A DNA stretch of 64,000 bases from Flavobacteriaceae bacterium (GTDB taxonomy: Bacteria; Bacteroidota; Bacteroidia; Flavobacteriales; Flavobacteriaceae), in NCBI GenBank assembly GCA_016764435.1, contig JAESRX010000063.1, positions 32,232 to 96,231 on the forward strand, written 5' to 3'. The first letter of the stretch is position 1. Every line of letters begins with the position of its first letter. Shown here in pieces: positions 1 to 10,329 of this stretch. The position numbers were made by a program, and so were the translations under genes. Below the pieces are notes generated by a model, which saw only the letters and a list, made by a program, of their open reading frames with translations, did no database searches and was not told the DNA's origin.

Positions 1-71
1 TGAAGGTTTTCGCCATTAGCGATCCATTTCTTTATGTTTTTTGCTATCTGTGGCGTGAATTCAAAATGCAT
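1..71 (-). CDS. N-terminal fragment of a protein running off the window edge ([23 protein letters not shown]...); possibly magnesium transporter MgtE by synteny with rsmA
   Basis: Open minus-strand frame starting ATG at 71, overlapping the 3' end of rsmA by 11 bp. Only 23 codons are visible; the MgtE guess rests on common rsmA-mgtE adjacency in Flavobacteriia. Confidence 0.35.
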   Translation of the reverse strand, partial: MHFEFTPQIAKNIKKWIANGENL

Positions 72-837
72 CCTTTTGAATTTTAGCTGTTAATTCTATA
101 AAAGCGCCTACGCTCAGTTGTTCTGGGCGTTTAGAAAACACTTCTTCTGCACGTAATTCATCAGAAAGATTGAAAACTTTCAGGCTGTTTCTCAATGTTT
201 TTCTACGTTGATTAAAACCAGTTTTTACTACACGATAAAATAATTTTTCATCTACTGGTAAAGAGTAATCCTTTTTACGAACCATTCTTAAAACTCCAGA
301 ATCCACTTTTGGTGGTGGATTAAAAACGCTTGGAGGAACGGTAAATAAATATTCGATATCGTAAAAAGCCTGGGCTATTACAGAGAGAATTCCATATTTT
401 TTACTTCCTTCTTTTTCTGCGATTCGTTCGGCTACTTCCTTCTGAAACATTCCTGTTAATTCAGGGATGAAATCTCTGTAGTCGAGTGTTTTAAATACGA
501 TTTGTGTAGAAATATTATAAGGGAAGTTTCCTGTGATAGCACATTGTTCTCCATTAAATATCTCAGTTAAATCTGTTTTTAAAAAATCTTTAGAATGGAT
601 ACGACCCGCTAAATTTAGATAATTACTCTCTAAATAGGCTACAGATTCGGTATCAATTTCTATGACTGAAGTCGTGTATTTTTTTTGCAATAAATATTTG
701 GTAAGTACTCCCATTCCTGGGCCTATTTCCAAGACCTTATCGTAACCAACTTCGGTTAAAGTGTTTGCTATTTTTTTTGCGATAGTTTCATCGGTTAAAA
801 AATGCTGTCCTAAATGTTTTTTTGCTCTTACTGACAT
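61..837 (-). CDS. rsmA: 16S rRNA (adenine(1518)-N(6)/adenine(1519)-N(6))-dimethyltransferase RsmA/KsgA
   Basis: 258 aa; N-terminal [14 protein letters not shown] motif [12 protein letters not shown], catalytic NFPYNIS motif, C-terminal [12 protein letters not shown]. Confidence 0.97.
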   Translation of the reverse strand: MSVRAKKHLGQHFLTDETIAKKIANTLTEVGYDKVLEIGPGMGVLTKYLLQKKYTTSVIEIDTESVAYLESNYLNLAGRIHSKDFLKTDLTEIFNGEQCAITGNFPYNISTQIVFKTLDYRDFIPELTGMFQKEVAERIAEKEGSKKYGILSVIAQAFYDIEYLFTVPPSVFNPPPKVDSGVLRMVRKKDYSLPVDEKLFYRVVKTGFNQRRKTLRNSLKVFNLSDELRAEEVFSKRPEQLSVGAFIELTAKIQKDAF

Positions 838-1158
838 TTATATAAATTCTTGGATTACTTGTAATTCTGTTCTAAAAGCTACGTATTTACCGGAAAACTT
901 TTGTTCGGTTTCCTTTTGTAGACTCGGAGCGTCTTCCTGTTGGTAGGCGCGCAATGTTTCCAAACTGTCCGTAGTGTATTGTAGTGAGTAGGTTACGCCT
1001 CCCATTTCTTCTTCTATCATCACTTGACTCAGTAGCGCCTTGCTGAACTTTCCTGTTTTTAAAATTGCTGGGATATGGGTGTTACGCATCCAATCTAGCC
1101 ATTCCTTCTCTACATTTTTCTCAATATTTACCGTAACGCTATAAATATACATGGGCAT
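838..1158 (-). CDS. DUF4286-family small protein
   Basis: 106 aa, MYIYSVTVNIEKNVEKEWLDWM...; pattern of small DUF4286 proteins adjacent to rsmA in Flavobacteriia. Confidence 0.75.
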   Translation of the reverse strand: MPMYIYSVTVNIEKNVEKEWLDWMRNTHIPAILKTGKFSKALLSQVMIEEEMGGVTYSLQYTTDSLETLRAYQQEDAPSLQKETEQKFSGKYVAFRTELQVIQEFI

Positions 1159-1263
1159 GTGTTTTAAAGTGCAAAGGTAGCGGTTTTTATTGACTGTGAG
1201 TCCTTTGTTTTTTGACTCTTTTTTATGCTGTTAATTCCTGATTTTATAAGACGATTTGGGAGC

Positions 1264-3036
1264 TTATTGAATGTTGTCGCCTCTAATTTCTCTGTATTTT
1301 TTTCGTGCTTCCACTAGAAATATACTCGAGGGATAATTGAATATAATCTCCTCAAAATAGTTACTTGCCTCTGTGGGATTGTTTAATTTATCTAAATAAA
1401 TAAGGCCTATGTTGTAGACTGCATCATCTACCAGTATGTCTGTTTTGTCTATTTCTATTAGTTTTTTGTAGTAACTAATGGCTTGTTCGTAGTGCTTTCT
1501 TGTGACTTCTATTTGGGCAAGTTTAAATAAAGCTTCGTCTTCAATTGAGTGCCCTTTATGGTCTATTAATAATTGTTTTAATAAGGTATAGGCTTCCTCT
1601 TTTCTGTTTTGAAAATTGAGTAAATCTGCTGTGGCATATATTTTTAATGCGGTAGGAATACTGTCTTGGGTGCTGTTGTCTAAAATAAGCAGGTTTAAGT
1701 CGAGGGCATCATTTGAAATACGTTGTGAGGTGGATTCTTTCAATATTTTTAATTGGGATTGTGCCCATTTAAAATCACCTTTATAGTAAGACGTTCTGGC
1801 TATTTTAAAACGTGCATACTGTGCTATTACATGATTTTTTAATTTTGATTGCACTTGAGTATAGTAGATAAGTGCCTTGCTATATTTCCCGGTAAATACA
1901 AATAGATCCGCAAGCCTTAATTTTATAGTGGCTGCTTGGAACTTGTTTAGAGGCAAGCTCAGTGCGTGTTGTAAAATAGCACGTGCTTTTGCGGGGTCGT
2001 TTTTTACATAGGTTAAATAGTTGGCATAGGCCATTTGCACATCTAAGGTGGTTATGCTGTTTCCGTAGCTGTCTAATAATGCGCTGAATTTTGAATTAAT
2101 AGACTCAGAATTAGGAGCAGTTATCATGTTAATTTGCAGTAAAAATAATTTGGCGCTTAACTGGTCTATCTGAGAATTACTATTGTCTAAAATGTACGTG
2201 AAACAGTGTGTTGCGGTGGCATGATCACGGGCATTAAAGGCTATTTTCCCCAATTCAAGAATAGGGTTTAAAGTCTTCTTATTTCTCTTGTAGAGTGCCT
2301 TTTCCTGAAGGAGTGCCTTTGAATAATCGCGTTGCTGTATAAAAAGCCAACTCAATAGTTCATTCCACGTGTTTTGAGGTGTTTTTTGTGCACGGATTAA
2401 AACTGATTTTTTAAATAATAAATTTGCGGACTCTTGGGAATCCTTTGTGATGTATTTCCCTAAGTAATTCTTAATTTGATTTATGTTTTTATCATCTATC
2501 GCGTCTAAATAGGTATTAAACATTAATTCCAAGGCGCCTTTCTCTCCGTAAATTTTAGCAATTTGTAGGTTGTAGTTAGCGTTTGGATTCTTTTCCATTG
2601 TTTTTTTATAGGCTTCTAAAGCATAATCTAGGAGGAGGCAGTCTTGAAATGTACGTGCAATCATGTAGCCTTCAGTTGACTTTTTTTGGATAGAAGCAAT
2701 CGCTTTACGATAGTATTTATCGGCTTTTTCTTGTTGGTGTTGTAATTGATAATTATAGCCTAAATGTATTTGTAAATAATGGTTGCGACGTGATGTGCGC
2801 ATGTTTTTCTCTATCAGGGCTGTTGCCTTGTCATACTGTTCACTTTGCTGATAAGATTGGATGAGGTATTTTAAATAGCTGTAATTATGTTCGTTATTTA
2901 TGAGTAGGGTTTCGAAAATAGTCGCTGCTTTTTCGTACGCTCCAGTCCTGAAATATTGATAGGCTAATTGCTGGTCTTGAGCAAACAAAACGACGGATTG
3001 GATAAGGATAAAAAATAAGACGATTCGTTTACGCAT
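1264..3036 (-). CDS. Secreted/periplasmic tetratricopeptide-repeat protein
   Basis: 590 aa; signal peptide MRKRIVLFFILIQSVVLFAQ; repeated TPR-like motifs (AYQYFRTGAYEKAATIFETLL, HYEQAISYYKKLIEID). Confidence 0.85.
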   Translation of the reverse strand: MRKRIVLFFILIQSVVLFAQDQQLAYQYFRTGAYEKAATIFETLLINNEHNYSYLKYLIQSYQQSEQYDKATALIEKNMRTSRRNHYLQIHLGYNYQLQHQQEKADKYYRKAIASIQKKSTEGYMIARTFQDCLLLDYALEAYKKTMEKNPNANYNLQIAKIYGEKGALELMFNTYLDAIDDKNINQIKNYLGKYITKDSQESANLLFKKSVLIRAQKTPQNTWNELLSWLFIQQRDYSKALLQEKALYKRNKKTLNPILELGKIAFNARDHATATHCFTYILDNSNSQIDQLSAKLFLLQINMITAPNSESINSKFSALLDSYGNSITTLDVQMAYANYLTYVKNDPAKARAILQHALSLPLNKFQAATIKLRLADLFVFTGKYSKALIYYTQVQSKLKNHVIAQYARFKIARTSYYKGDFKWAQSQLKILKESTSQRISNDALDLNLLILDNSTQDSIPTALKIYATADLLNFQNRKEEAYTLLKQLLIDHKGHSIEDEALFKLAQIEVTRKHYEQAISYYKKLIEIDKTDILVDDAVYNIGLIYLDKLNNPTEASNYFEEIIFNYPSSIFLVEARKKYREIRGDNIQ

Positions 3037-3211
3037 TTTTTTTCTTTAAAACGAATGTACAGAAACTGTGCTTGGTATCAAAGAGAAATGAGGGATTAAG
3101 AAATGAGGGACACGCAGTTGTAAGCTGTTTTTTGATGATTTATTGTTACAAAATGAATCCCAAGTTATGTCTTTAGCAAGTGTTTTAAATATCCAATATG
3201 ATGAGAGAAAT

Positions 3212-3386
3212 TAGCATAAAATCGAAAAAATAAAAAGCCATCAATTTCCTTATTATACTGCTCAATACTTATGCGTTCGTTGCTCTTAATACCTTTGTTT
3301 AGAATAGCTTCTAACTACTTAAAAAGGGGTTCGTTTACTGGAAGTAATTTTTGTATAAATTTAAATTTTCGTTGGTTTATATCCAT
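3212..3386 (-). pseudogene. Degenerate antitoxin-like small ORF remnant (MDINQRKFKFIQKLLPVNEPLFK*LEAILNKGIKSNERISIEQYNKEID...)
   Basis: Manual minus-strand translation shows a continuous antitoxin-like reading frame broken by one in-frame TAG (plus strand 3315-3317). The layout resembles small Bacteroidota antitoxins (MxIQxxKxxFIQxxLxLxxE...LExILKK). Confidence 0.4.
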
Positions 3387-3480
3387 AATAGCCATCATTT
3401 TATAATAACATTAGATACGCTTTTTGTACTAAAGTTTTTTTACCTATCCTAGATAGCTTTCAAATAGGACTAAAATAAAA

Positions 3481-3510
3481 ACACGGTTTTCAAGAAGATG
3501 AAAACCGTGT
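3481..3510 (-). terminator. Rho-independent terminator downstream of serS
   Basis: Inverted repeat acacggtttt-N10-aaaaccgtgt; on the minus strand it is followed by a T-rich tract (ttttattttag). Confidence 0.8.
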
Positions 3511-3536
3511 TAAATTATTTTTTTTAGCTTTAAAAT

Positions 3537-4811
3537 CTAGCTAATCATATCAAATCCACAATAAGGAATCAATACTTTAGGTATTTTAATTCCTTCTGGT
3601 GTTTGGTAGTTTTCTAATAAGGCCGCTAAAATCCTAGGCAATGCTAAGCTACTCCCATTTAAGGTATGTGCTAACTGGCTTTTTCCAGCCGCATCTTTAT
3701 AACGTAATTTTAAACGATTGGCTTGGAAGGTTTCAAAGTTAGAGACAGAGCTTACTTCTAACCAGCGGTCTTGGGCGGTTGAAAACACTTCAAAATCGTA
3801 GGTCATTACTGCAGTAAATCCTAAATCACCTCCGCACAAACGTAAAATACGGTATGGTAACTCTAGTTCTTGTAAGAGACTCTTAATATGTGCTACCATT
3901 CCATCTAAAGCGGTCGCAGATGTAGAGGGATGCTCCACACGTACGATTTCTACTTTATCGAATTGATGTAACCTGTTCAATCCACGTACATGTGCTCCGT
4001 AAGAACCAGCTTCACGTCTAAAACAAGGAGTGTAGGCTGTTTTGAGTACAGGAAATTCTTCTTCTTTTAACAAGACATCTCTAAAAATGTTTGTCACAGG
4101 AACTTCAGCGGTAGGGATTAAATATAAATTATCTATTCCACAGTGGTACATTTGACCTTCTTTGTCTGGTAATTGTCCCGTTCCTATTCCAGAAGCTTCG
4201 TTTACTAAATGTGGTACTTGTGTTTCTTCGTATCCAGCATCACAGTTTTTATCTAAGAAATAGGCAATTAAAGCACGCTGTAATCTAGCGCCCTTACCTT
4301 TATAAACAGGAAAACCTGCTCCGGTAATTTTCACGCCTAATTCAAAATCTATGATGTCGTATTTTTTTGCGAGGTCCCAGTGTGGCATCGCATCTTTGTG
4401 CAATGTAGGAATGTCCCCTTCACTAAAAATAGTTTCATTATCATCTTCTGAATTTCCTGCAGGAACTAATGCATTTGGGATGTTTGGAATTTGATATAAT
4501 AACTCCGTAACTTTATCACCCGCTTCTTGTAACTTTTCAGTCAGTTGTTTAGATTCTTCTTTTAATTGAACCGTTTTTTCTTTTAAAAGTGTTGCTTTTT
4601 GACGTTCACCAGATTTAAATAGCATTCCAATATCTTTGGATAATTTATTAGATTCGGACAATACATTGTCTAATAAAGCCTGTGATGCACGTCTGGTTTC
4701 ATCGGCGGTTATAACTTCATCAATAATAGCTGTTGCGTTTTTAAAATTACGCTTTGCCAAACCGATTAATACGGCTTCTTTGTTTTCTCTAATAAATGCT
4801 ACTTGTAACAT
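3537..4811 (-). CDS. serS: Serine--tRNA ligase
   Basis: 424 aa; class II motifs TACFRREAGSYG-type (TPCFRREAGSYGAHVRGLNRLHQFDKVE), C-terminal LNGSSLALPRILAALLENYQ. Confidence 0.98.
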   Translation of the reverse strand: MLQVAFIRENKEAVLIGLAKRNFKNATAIIDEVITADETRRASQALLDNVLSESNKLSKDIGMLFKSGERQKATLLKEKTVQLKEESKQLTEKLQEAGDKVTELLYQIPNIPNALVPAGNSEDDNETIFSEGDIPTLHKDAMPHWDLAKKYDIIDFELGVKITGAGFPVYKGKGARLQRALIAYFLDKNCDAGYEETQVPHLVNEASGIGTGQLPDKEGQMYHCGIDNLYLIPTAEVPVTNIFRDVLLKEEEFPVLKTAYTPCFRREAGSYGAHVRGLNRLHQFDKVEIVRVEHPSTSATALDGMVAHIKSLLQELELPYRILRLCGGDLGFTAVMTYDFEVFSTAQDRWLEVSSVSNFETFQANRLKLRYKDAAGKSQLAHTLNGSSLALPRILAALLENYQTPEGIKIPKVLIPYCGFDMIS

Positions 4812-4878
4812 GGTTTTTTTCTTTGTGTAAGCGACAAATTTAAGAAAAGTAATACTAGAAATGCTACATGTTCTCCGC

Positions 4879-5406
4879 TTATTTTAAATGAATGTCCTCT
4901 TTGAGTTCAGAAATTAGATGAGGAACTTGTTTTATCTGAAATTTAAGCGCTAGTTTTAAACGATTTTTTGTAATCATTTTAGCCGTAAAATCACTGTTTT
5001 CTACCTTGTAAAACCCTGTTTGTCCTTTACAGTAGCAAAATCTTCCGAAAAGAATTTGAGTAGCTACTAAAGGGAGGTCTATCGTATTTATTTCTGAGAA
5101 ATTTTCAGGAAAATCAATGTAAATAATCTCGGAATAATGGGCATCTGCCAGATTTCCAGGAACTTTTTTGATAAATTCGAACTTAAAAAGACTTCCTTTG
5201 CTTTCTTCCAATGCTACGTAACCAATGTTAAAAGCATCTTTTTTTAAGACTGCTTTTTTATGTGGAATTATAGAAATAGTACTTCGGCCATTTGTTAATT
5301 GTGTTTGGCTAACTTGATGGATCTCTTTGGATAATTTAAGTATGTTTTTTTGAGGAGTACAGGAAAAACTGAGGCAAATAAGAACACTACTGAGGAATAT
5401 TTTCAT
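4879..5406 (-). CDS. Hypothetical lipoprotein
   Basis: ORF extends to 5433, but the internal ATG at 5406 gives MKIFLSSVLICLSFSC, a classic lipobox signal peptide. Function not recognised. Confidence 0.7.
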   Translation of the reverse strand: MKIFLSSVLICLSFSCTPQKNILKLSKEIHQVSQTQLTNGRSTISIIPHKKAVLKKDAFNIGYVALEESKGSLFKFEFIKKVPGNLADAHYSEIIYIDFPENFSEINTIDLPLVATQILFGRFCYCKGQTGFYKVENSDFTAKMITKNRLKLALKFQIKQVPHLISELKEDIHLK

Positions 5407-5433
5407 GAGTATTTTTCTGATAAAATTAGGCAA

Positions 5434-6372
5434 TTAAGTTTTAGGAATGCTTGCTATTATTTCTAAGGCTGTTTTTTTATCGTTTAAGAGTTGGTTTTTT
5501 AGTTGTACTACGGAGTCAAATTTTTGTTCATCTCTTAAGTAATCAAGTAAGTGGATGCGTATTTTACGGCCGTATAAATCATCTTTAAAATTAAAAAAAT
5601 GAGTTTCTATAGTTTGGTGTTTTCCATTTACTGTAGGTCTGTATCCAATGTTTGTCATTCCGTATACCCAAGCTCCGTTTAGGTAAGATTTGGAGATGTA
5701 CGCTCCCGTTTTTGGGATTAATTTATACGCTTCCGCAATGTGAAGATTTGCGGTGGGATAGCCTATTTTTTCACCTAAATTATGTCCTTTTACTACGGTA
5801 CCGCTTAACATATAATTATAGCCTAGATAGGTGTTTGCCTTTTGGATATTTCCATTTTCAAGTGCGGTGCGTATTTTTGTAGAACTGATAGAAATACGGT
5901 CGATGTCTAAGGCCTCTATTTTGTCAACTTTAAAACCGTAGGTGTGTCCATATTCGGTTAGTTGTTCAAAATTACCTTCCCTGTTTTTTCCAAATTGATG
6001 ATCATAGCCTATAAGTAGGCGTGAAATATTTAAGGTATTTACTAAGATTTTACGAACAAAATCTAAGGCGGTAAGTCTTGAGAATTCTTTATTAAAAGGG
6101 ATGATCACCAGGTTTTTTAAACCCGTTTTTTCAAGGAGTTCGGCACGCTCATCTATTGTGTTTAATAGTTTGATTCCCGCTTCTTTTTGTAAGACCATTC
6201 GTGGGTGAGGGAAAAAGGAAAGAAGCACCGAAGGACGGTTCTTTTTACGGGCCGTTTTGAGTAGTTTTTTGATGACTTTTTGATGGCCAATATGGACACC
6301 GTCAAAAGTACCAATAGTTATAATGGTTTTATCTTCTGTCTTAAAATGTTCTAGTCCGTGAAATGTTTTCAA
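5434..6372 (-). CDS. ribF: Bifunctional riboflavin kinase/FAD synthetase
   Basis: 312 aa; ITIGTFDGVHIGHQKVIKKL nucleotidyltransferase motif; flavokinase GEKIGYPTANL and ETHFFNFKDDLYGRKIRI. Confidence 0.97.
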   Translation of the reverse strand: MKTFHGLEHFKTEDKTIITIGTFDGVHIGHQKVIKKLLKTARKKNRPSVLLSFFPHPRMVLQKEAGIKLLNTIDERAELLEKTGLKNLVIIPFNKEFSRLTALDFVRKILVNTLNISRLLIGYDHQFGKNREGNFEQLTEYGHTYGFKVDKIEALDIDRISISSTKIRTALENGNIQKANTYLGYNYMLSGTVVKGHNLGEKIGYPTANLHIAEAYKLIPKTGAYISKSYLNGAWVYGMTNIGYRPTVNGKHQTIETHFFNFKDDLYGRKIRIHLLDYLRDEQKFDSVVQLKNQLLNDKKTALEIIASIPKT

Positions 6373-6489
6373 GGTGGATTTGTAAAGTTTTCACAAAACT
6401 AAGCATTGTTTTTAACTGTTCAAGGAAATTAAATAACAATTATTTGTATAACATTTGTCAGATTACTCTGATTTAATAAAAAAATATTT

Positions 6490-6497
6490 TATTTTTG
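6490..6497 (+). promoter_or_regulatory. Putative Bacteroidota -7 element (TATTTTTG) for the metalloprotease gene
   Basis: Matches TAnnTTTG 23 bp upstream of the ATG at 6520; -33 element not clear. Confidence 0.4.
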
Positions 6498-6519
6498 TTT
6501 CTACCCAAACGCCCAATTC

Positions 6520-9500
6520 ATGAAATTAAGTTACTTCAAAATCATAGGTTTATGTGTATTTAATGTATTCTCCCTTACAGTTTTAACTGCGCAGGAGAGT
6601 GTGAATGTATGGCATAAGATCGAGTCATCTGAAAGAGAGAGTTCTTCCGAAAACGCAGAAAAGAGAGATGTGTATGCGTTTAATTCGAAGGTGTTTGCCA
6701 CCTTTTTGAAGAAACCGATCCCTAAAAGAGAGATGCTTAAAGTTTCAGGTGTTATTATTTCTTTTCCTGATGGTTCAGGTAGCTTGGATTCATATCGCAT
6801 TAAGGAAGCGTCTATTATGCATCCGGATTTACAAGCTCAGTTTCCGCAGATACGGTCTTTTATTGGAGAGAGTACCAGTAAAAAAGGGAATAGTATTCGT
6901 TTCAGTCATTCGTCACTGGGAATACATGCGATGATCTTTAGAGACGGGAAATCTGTTGAATTAATTAATCCATTAGCGCAGCTTAATTATTACGAAGTAG
7001 TCTCAAAAAAAAACAGTAAAGATACAAATGATTTTCAATGTTTGGTGGAGGAAAATCTATCAGTAGCACCTTCTAAAGAATTGATTGAGAGCGGTGTGAA
7101 ATCGGTGAGTGATGGTCTTCTTAGAACTTTCAAGCTAGCGTTGGCCTGTACTCAGGAATATTCAAATTTTCACTTGACAAATCAAAGTATTGCGAGTAAT
7201 GAGACGGATATTGTGAAAAAAACGGCGGTTTTGGCAGCTATAAATAAGACGATGACCCGTGTAAATGGAATTTTTGAACGCGATTTGTCTGTAACCATGC
7301 AATTGGTTTCGAATCAATTGGACTTGATCTTTTTAAAGGAAGATGATGGCTTTACAAATGATGACGTTACGAGTTTGATAAACGAGAGTCAGACTATTAT
7401 TAATAATGTTATAGGTTTTTCAAATTATGACATTGGCCATACTTTTAGTACAAGTGAAGGTGGATTGGCAGAACTTAAATCAACCTGTACGGTGTATAAG
7501 GCGAAAGGGGTAACTGGGAGTCTAAATCCTATTTCTGATAGCTTTGACGTTGATTATGTGACACATGAAATGGGCCATCAATTTGGTGCTTCTCATACGT
7601 TTAATGGGGATGCTCCTAATTGTGATAACGGAAATAGAGCCTATGCTACAGCTGTGGAGCCTGGGAGTGGAACTACTATTATGTCATATGCGGGGATTTG
7701 TTCTCCTATAAATGTTCAGATGAACGTAGATGCGTATTTTCATGCGGTGAGTATTGCACAAATATATGCAAATATTACAGGGTCAAGTTCTTGTGCTAGT
7801 GTTGGCGGGACTAATAATAGCGCGCCAGTAGTGGAGGCAGGAAAGTCTTATGTAATTCCAGTAGGGACACCGTTTGTATTGGCAGCAGTAGCGAGTGATG
7901 CAGATCAAGATCCATTAACGTATGTGTGGGATCAAATAGATACAGGTTTAGTGGTGGAATTTCCAACACCGTCTTCTACGGTAACAGGACCTTTATTTCG
8001 GTCTTTCCCTCCAACAATCAATTCGAAACGTTATTTTCCGAAACTAGAAACAGTGGTAACGGGAGCACTTTCGTCTACATGGGAAGTGTTACCTTCAGTG
8101 TCTAGAGAAATGAATTTTGGCGTACTGGTTAGGGATAACAACTTAAATGGAGGGCAGACAGCCTATGATACTACTAAAATTTCTGTTACAGATACCGCAG
8201 GACCTTTTATAATGACTTCTCAAACCCAAGCTGAAACATGGCAAGAGGGAGAGGTTAAAACAATCACTTGGAACGTAGCAAATACCACTGGGAACCTCAT
8301 AAATTGTTTGGAAGTAACTATTTTATTGTCTACAGATGGAGGATTTACATTTCCTATTACATTGGCTCAAAATGTTCCGAATAATGGTTCGTATGATATT
8401 ATTGTACCCAAAGAGACTTCCTTTAAAGGACGTATTAAAGTAAAGGCCTCTAATTCTATTTTTTATACGATGAATACAGCAGCCATTAGTATTCAGGCTT
8501 CTGAGTTCGTATTAGAGTTTATAAAAAAGGAACAGAATGTATGTGAAGGAGCTTCTGTCGATTATAATTTTACTTATAAGGCGTTTTCTAGTTTTAATGA
8601 AACCACTACGTTTAGTACTGAAAAACTTCCTACTGGAATGACCGCAGTATTTAGTCCTTCGAAGGCTACGACATCTAATACACCTGTTGTCATGACTATT
8701 TCGGGAGCCTCAGAAGCGTCGTTAGGCAGCCATGATATTCAAGTAGTAGGAACCGCAGCAACAACATCTAAAAAGACGAAGGTGGTTTTGAATGTCTATT
8801 CGAGTGTGCTCAATACCCCTATATTAACGAGTCCTTCTGATACGAGTTTTGGACTGATAGATCCTGTGATGTCGACCTGGCAATCGGATACGAATGTCAC
8901 AAGTTATGAGTACCAATTAAGTATGGATACTAATTTTACGGAAGTATATTATACGGAAATTGTTTCTGCTACCATGGTGACAAACCCGGCTTTAGCCTAT
9001 AATACGGCGTATTTTTGGAGAGTAAAAGCAATAAATAAGTGTGGGAAGAGTGATTTTTCAAGTATTTACTCCTTTACGACAGCGGATATTAAATGTGCGA
9101 CTACGGAATATATGGGAGTAGATATTGATATCCCAGATAAAAATAGCACCGGGATTAGTTCGGTGATTGTCGTTGAAGACCAATTTGAAATTACAGATGT
9201 CAATGTAACAATAAGTATAAGCCATAGTTATACAGGAGATTTATCGGTGAGCCTTGTAGGACCTAACAATGTTCCAATAGAGCTCGTTTCAAATGTGGGA
9301 GCGAATGGTATCGGTTTTGAATTGACTGTTTTTGATGATGAACAAGAAAAAGGAATTACAGAAGGGTTTTCTCCCTATACAGGGTCTTTTAGACCTCTAA
9401 AACCATTGTCTGAATTTGATGGACTTATTTCTTCAGGAGAGTGGACGTTAAAAGTGATTGATGCGGTGTCAGGAGATATAGGAAAGTTAACGGATTGGAA

Positions 9501-10323
9501 GTTGGATATATGTGGCTTAGCACTTGATGATGCCGATGGTGATGGTGTACAGGATGAAATTGACGATTGTCCCAATACGCCTCCTGGAGTTGGGGTAAAT
9601 GCTAGTGGATGTCCGTTTGATTTACCAGTAAATAACTTTAGGGTGTTAGCTAAAGGAGAAACATGTGCAGGGAAAGGAAATGGAATGCTTAGTATAACTA
9701 CAGTCGAAACGCATAATTATGCATTGACTATCGCGGGAAGTACTATTAATTTTACAGACACAATAGAAGTTGTTAATTTGGCTCCGGGTGATTATCAATA
9801 TTGTATAAGTATTCCAGATGAAGGCGGTTATGAACAGTGTTTTTCAGTACGTATAGAGTCCGGAGGTTCCTTGTCAGGAAAAGCAGTCTTGAGTAAGAAA
9901 ACCAGTGTAGTCACGGTGGAAGTTTATAGTGGTACACCTCCTTTTAGTATTTATATAAATGAGGCATTTGTAAAAGAGAGTTTTGAATCGGAAATATTGG
10001 TATTTGTAAAACAGGGTGATATAGTTACGGTGAAGTCTAGTATCGCCTGTGAAGGTGAATTTTCTCAAGAATTTGAGGTTTTTAATCCGACTACAGTCTA
10101 TCCAAATCCAACGTTTGATATTGCAAATGTGAACCTTTATGAGCATTTGTTAACACGTGTTACAGCGACTATTTACAATGCTCAGATGCAATTAGTGGCC
10201 GTTCAGGACTGTCAGGTGAGAGAAGGGAATATAGCAGTGAATTTGGCAGGATTTCCGAGTGGTGTTTATATCGTAACTATTGCATCGACAAAATCAGTTT
10301 CCTTTAAATTATTAAAAAAATAG
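6520..10323 (+). CDS. Secreted reprolysin-like zinc metalloprotease with P-domain, TSP3-like segment and T9SS type A sorting domain
   Basis: 1267 aa; zinc motif HEMGHQFGASH (nt 7564-7596); proprotein convertase P-domain (VTISISHSYTGDLSVSLVGPNN...GEWTLKVIDAVSGDIGKLTDWKLDIC); DADGDGVQDEIDDCPNTP; C-terminal VYPNPTFDIANV...GVYIVTIASTKSVSFKLLKK. Confidence 0.93.
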   Translation: MKLSYFKIIGLCVFNVFSLTVLTAQESVNVWHKIESSERESSSENAEKRDVYAFNSKVFATFLKKPIPKREMLKVSGVIISFPDGSGSLDSYRIKEASIMHPDLQAQFPQIRSFIGESTSKKGNSIRFSHSSLGIHAMIFRDGKSVELINPLAQLNYYEVVSKKNSKDTNDFQCLVEENLSVAPSKELIESGVKSVSDGLLRTFKLALACTQEYSNFHLTNQSIASNETDIVKKTAVLAAINKTMTRVNGIFERDLSVTMQLVSNQLDLIFLKEDDGFTNDDVTSLINESQTIINNVIGFSNYDIGHTFSTSEGGLAELKSTCTVYKAKGVTGSLNPISDSFDVDYVTHEMGHQFGASHTFNGDAPNCDNGNRAYATAVEPGSGTTIMSYAGICSPINVQMNVDAYFHAVSIAQIYANITGSSSCASVGGTNNSAPVVEAGKSYVIPVGTPFVLAAVASDADQDPLTYVWDQIDTGLVVEFPTPSSTVTGPLFRSFPPTINSKRYFPKLETVVTGALSSTWEVLPSVSREMNFGVLVRDNNLNGGQTAYDTTKISVTDTAGPFIMTSQTQAETWQEGEVKTITWNVANTTGNLINCLEVTILLSTDGGFTFPITLAQNVPNNGSYDIIVPKETSFKGRIKVKASNSIFYTMNTAAISIQASEFVLEFIKKEQNVCEGASVDYNFTYKAFSSFNETTTFSTEKLPTGMTAVFSPSKATTSNTPVVMTISGASEASLGSHDIQVVGTAATTSKKTKVVLNVYSSVLNTPILTSPSDTSFGLIDPVMSTWQSDTNVTSYEYQLSMDTNFTEVYYTEIVSATMVTNPALAYNTAYFWRVKAINKCGKSDFSSIYSFTTADIKCATTEYMGVDIDIPDKNSTGISSVIVVEDQFEITDVNVTISISHSYTGDLSVSLVGPNNVPIELVSNVGANGIGFELTVFDDEQEKGITEGFSPYTGSFRPLKPLSEFDGLISSGEWTLKVIDAVSGDIGKLTDWKLDICGLALDDADGDGVQDEIDDCPNTPPGVGVNASGCPFDLPVNNFRVLAKGETCAGKGNGMLSITTVETHNYALTIAGSTINFTDTIEVVNLAPGDYQYCISIPDEGGYEQCFSVRIESGGSLSGKAVLSKKTSVVTVEVYSGTPPFSIYINEAFVKESFESEILVFVKQGDIVTVKSSIACEGEFSQEFEVFNPTTVYPNPTFDIANVNLYEHLLTRVTATIYNAQMQLVAVQDCQVREGNIAVNLAGFPSGVYIVTIASTKSVSFKLLKK

Positions 10324-10329
10324 CGCAGG

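Noticed and set aside
9874-10146. 90-aa minus-strand ORF within the metalloprotease gene
   Set aside because: Shadow ORF; no signal, family or promoter.
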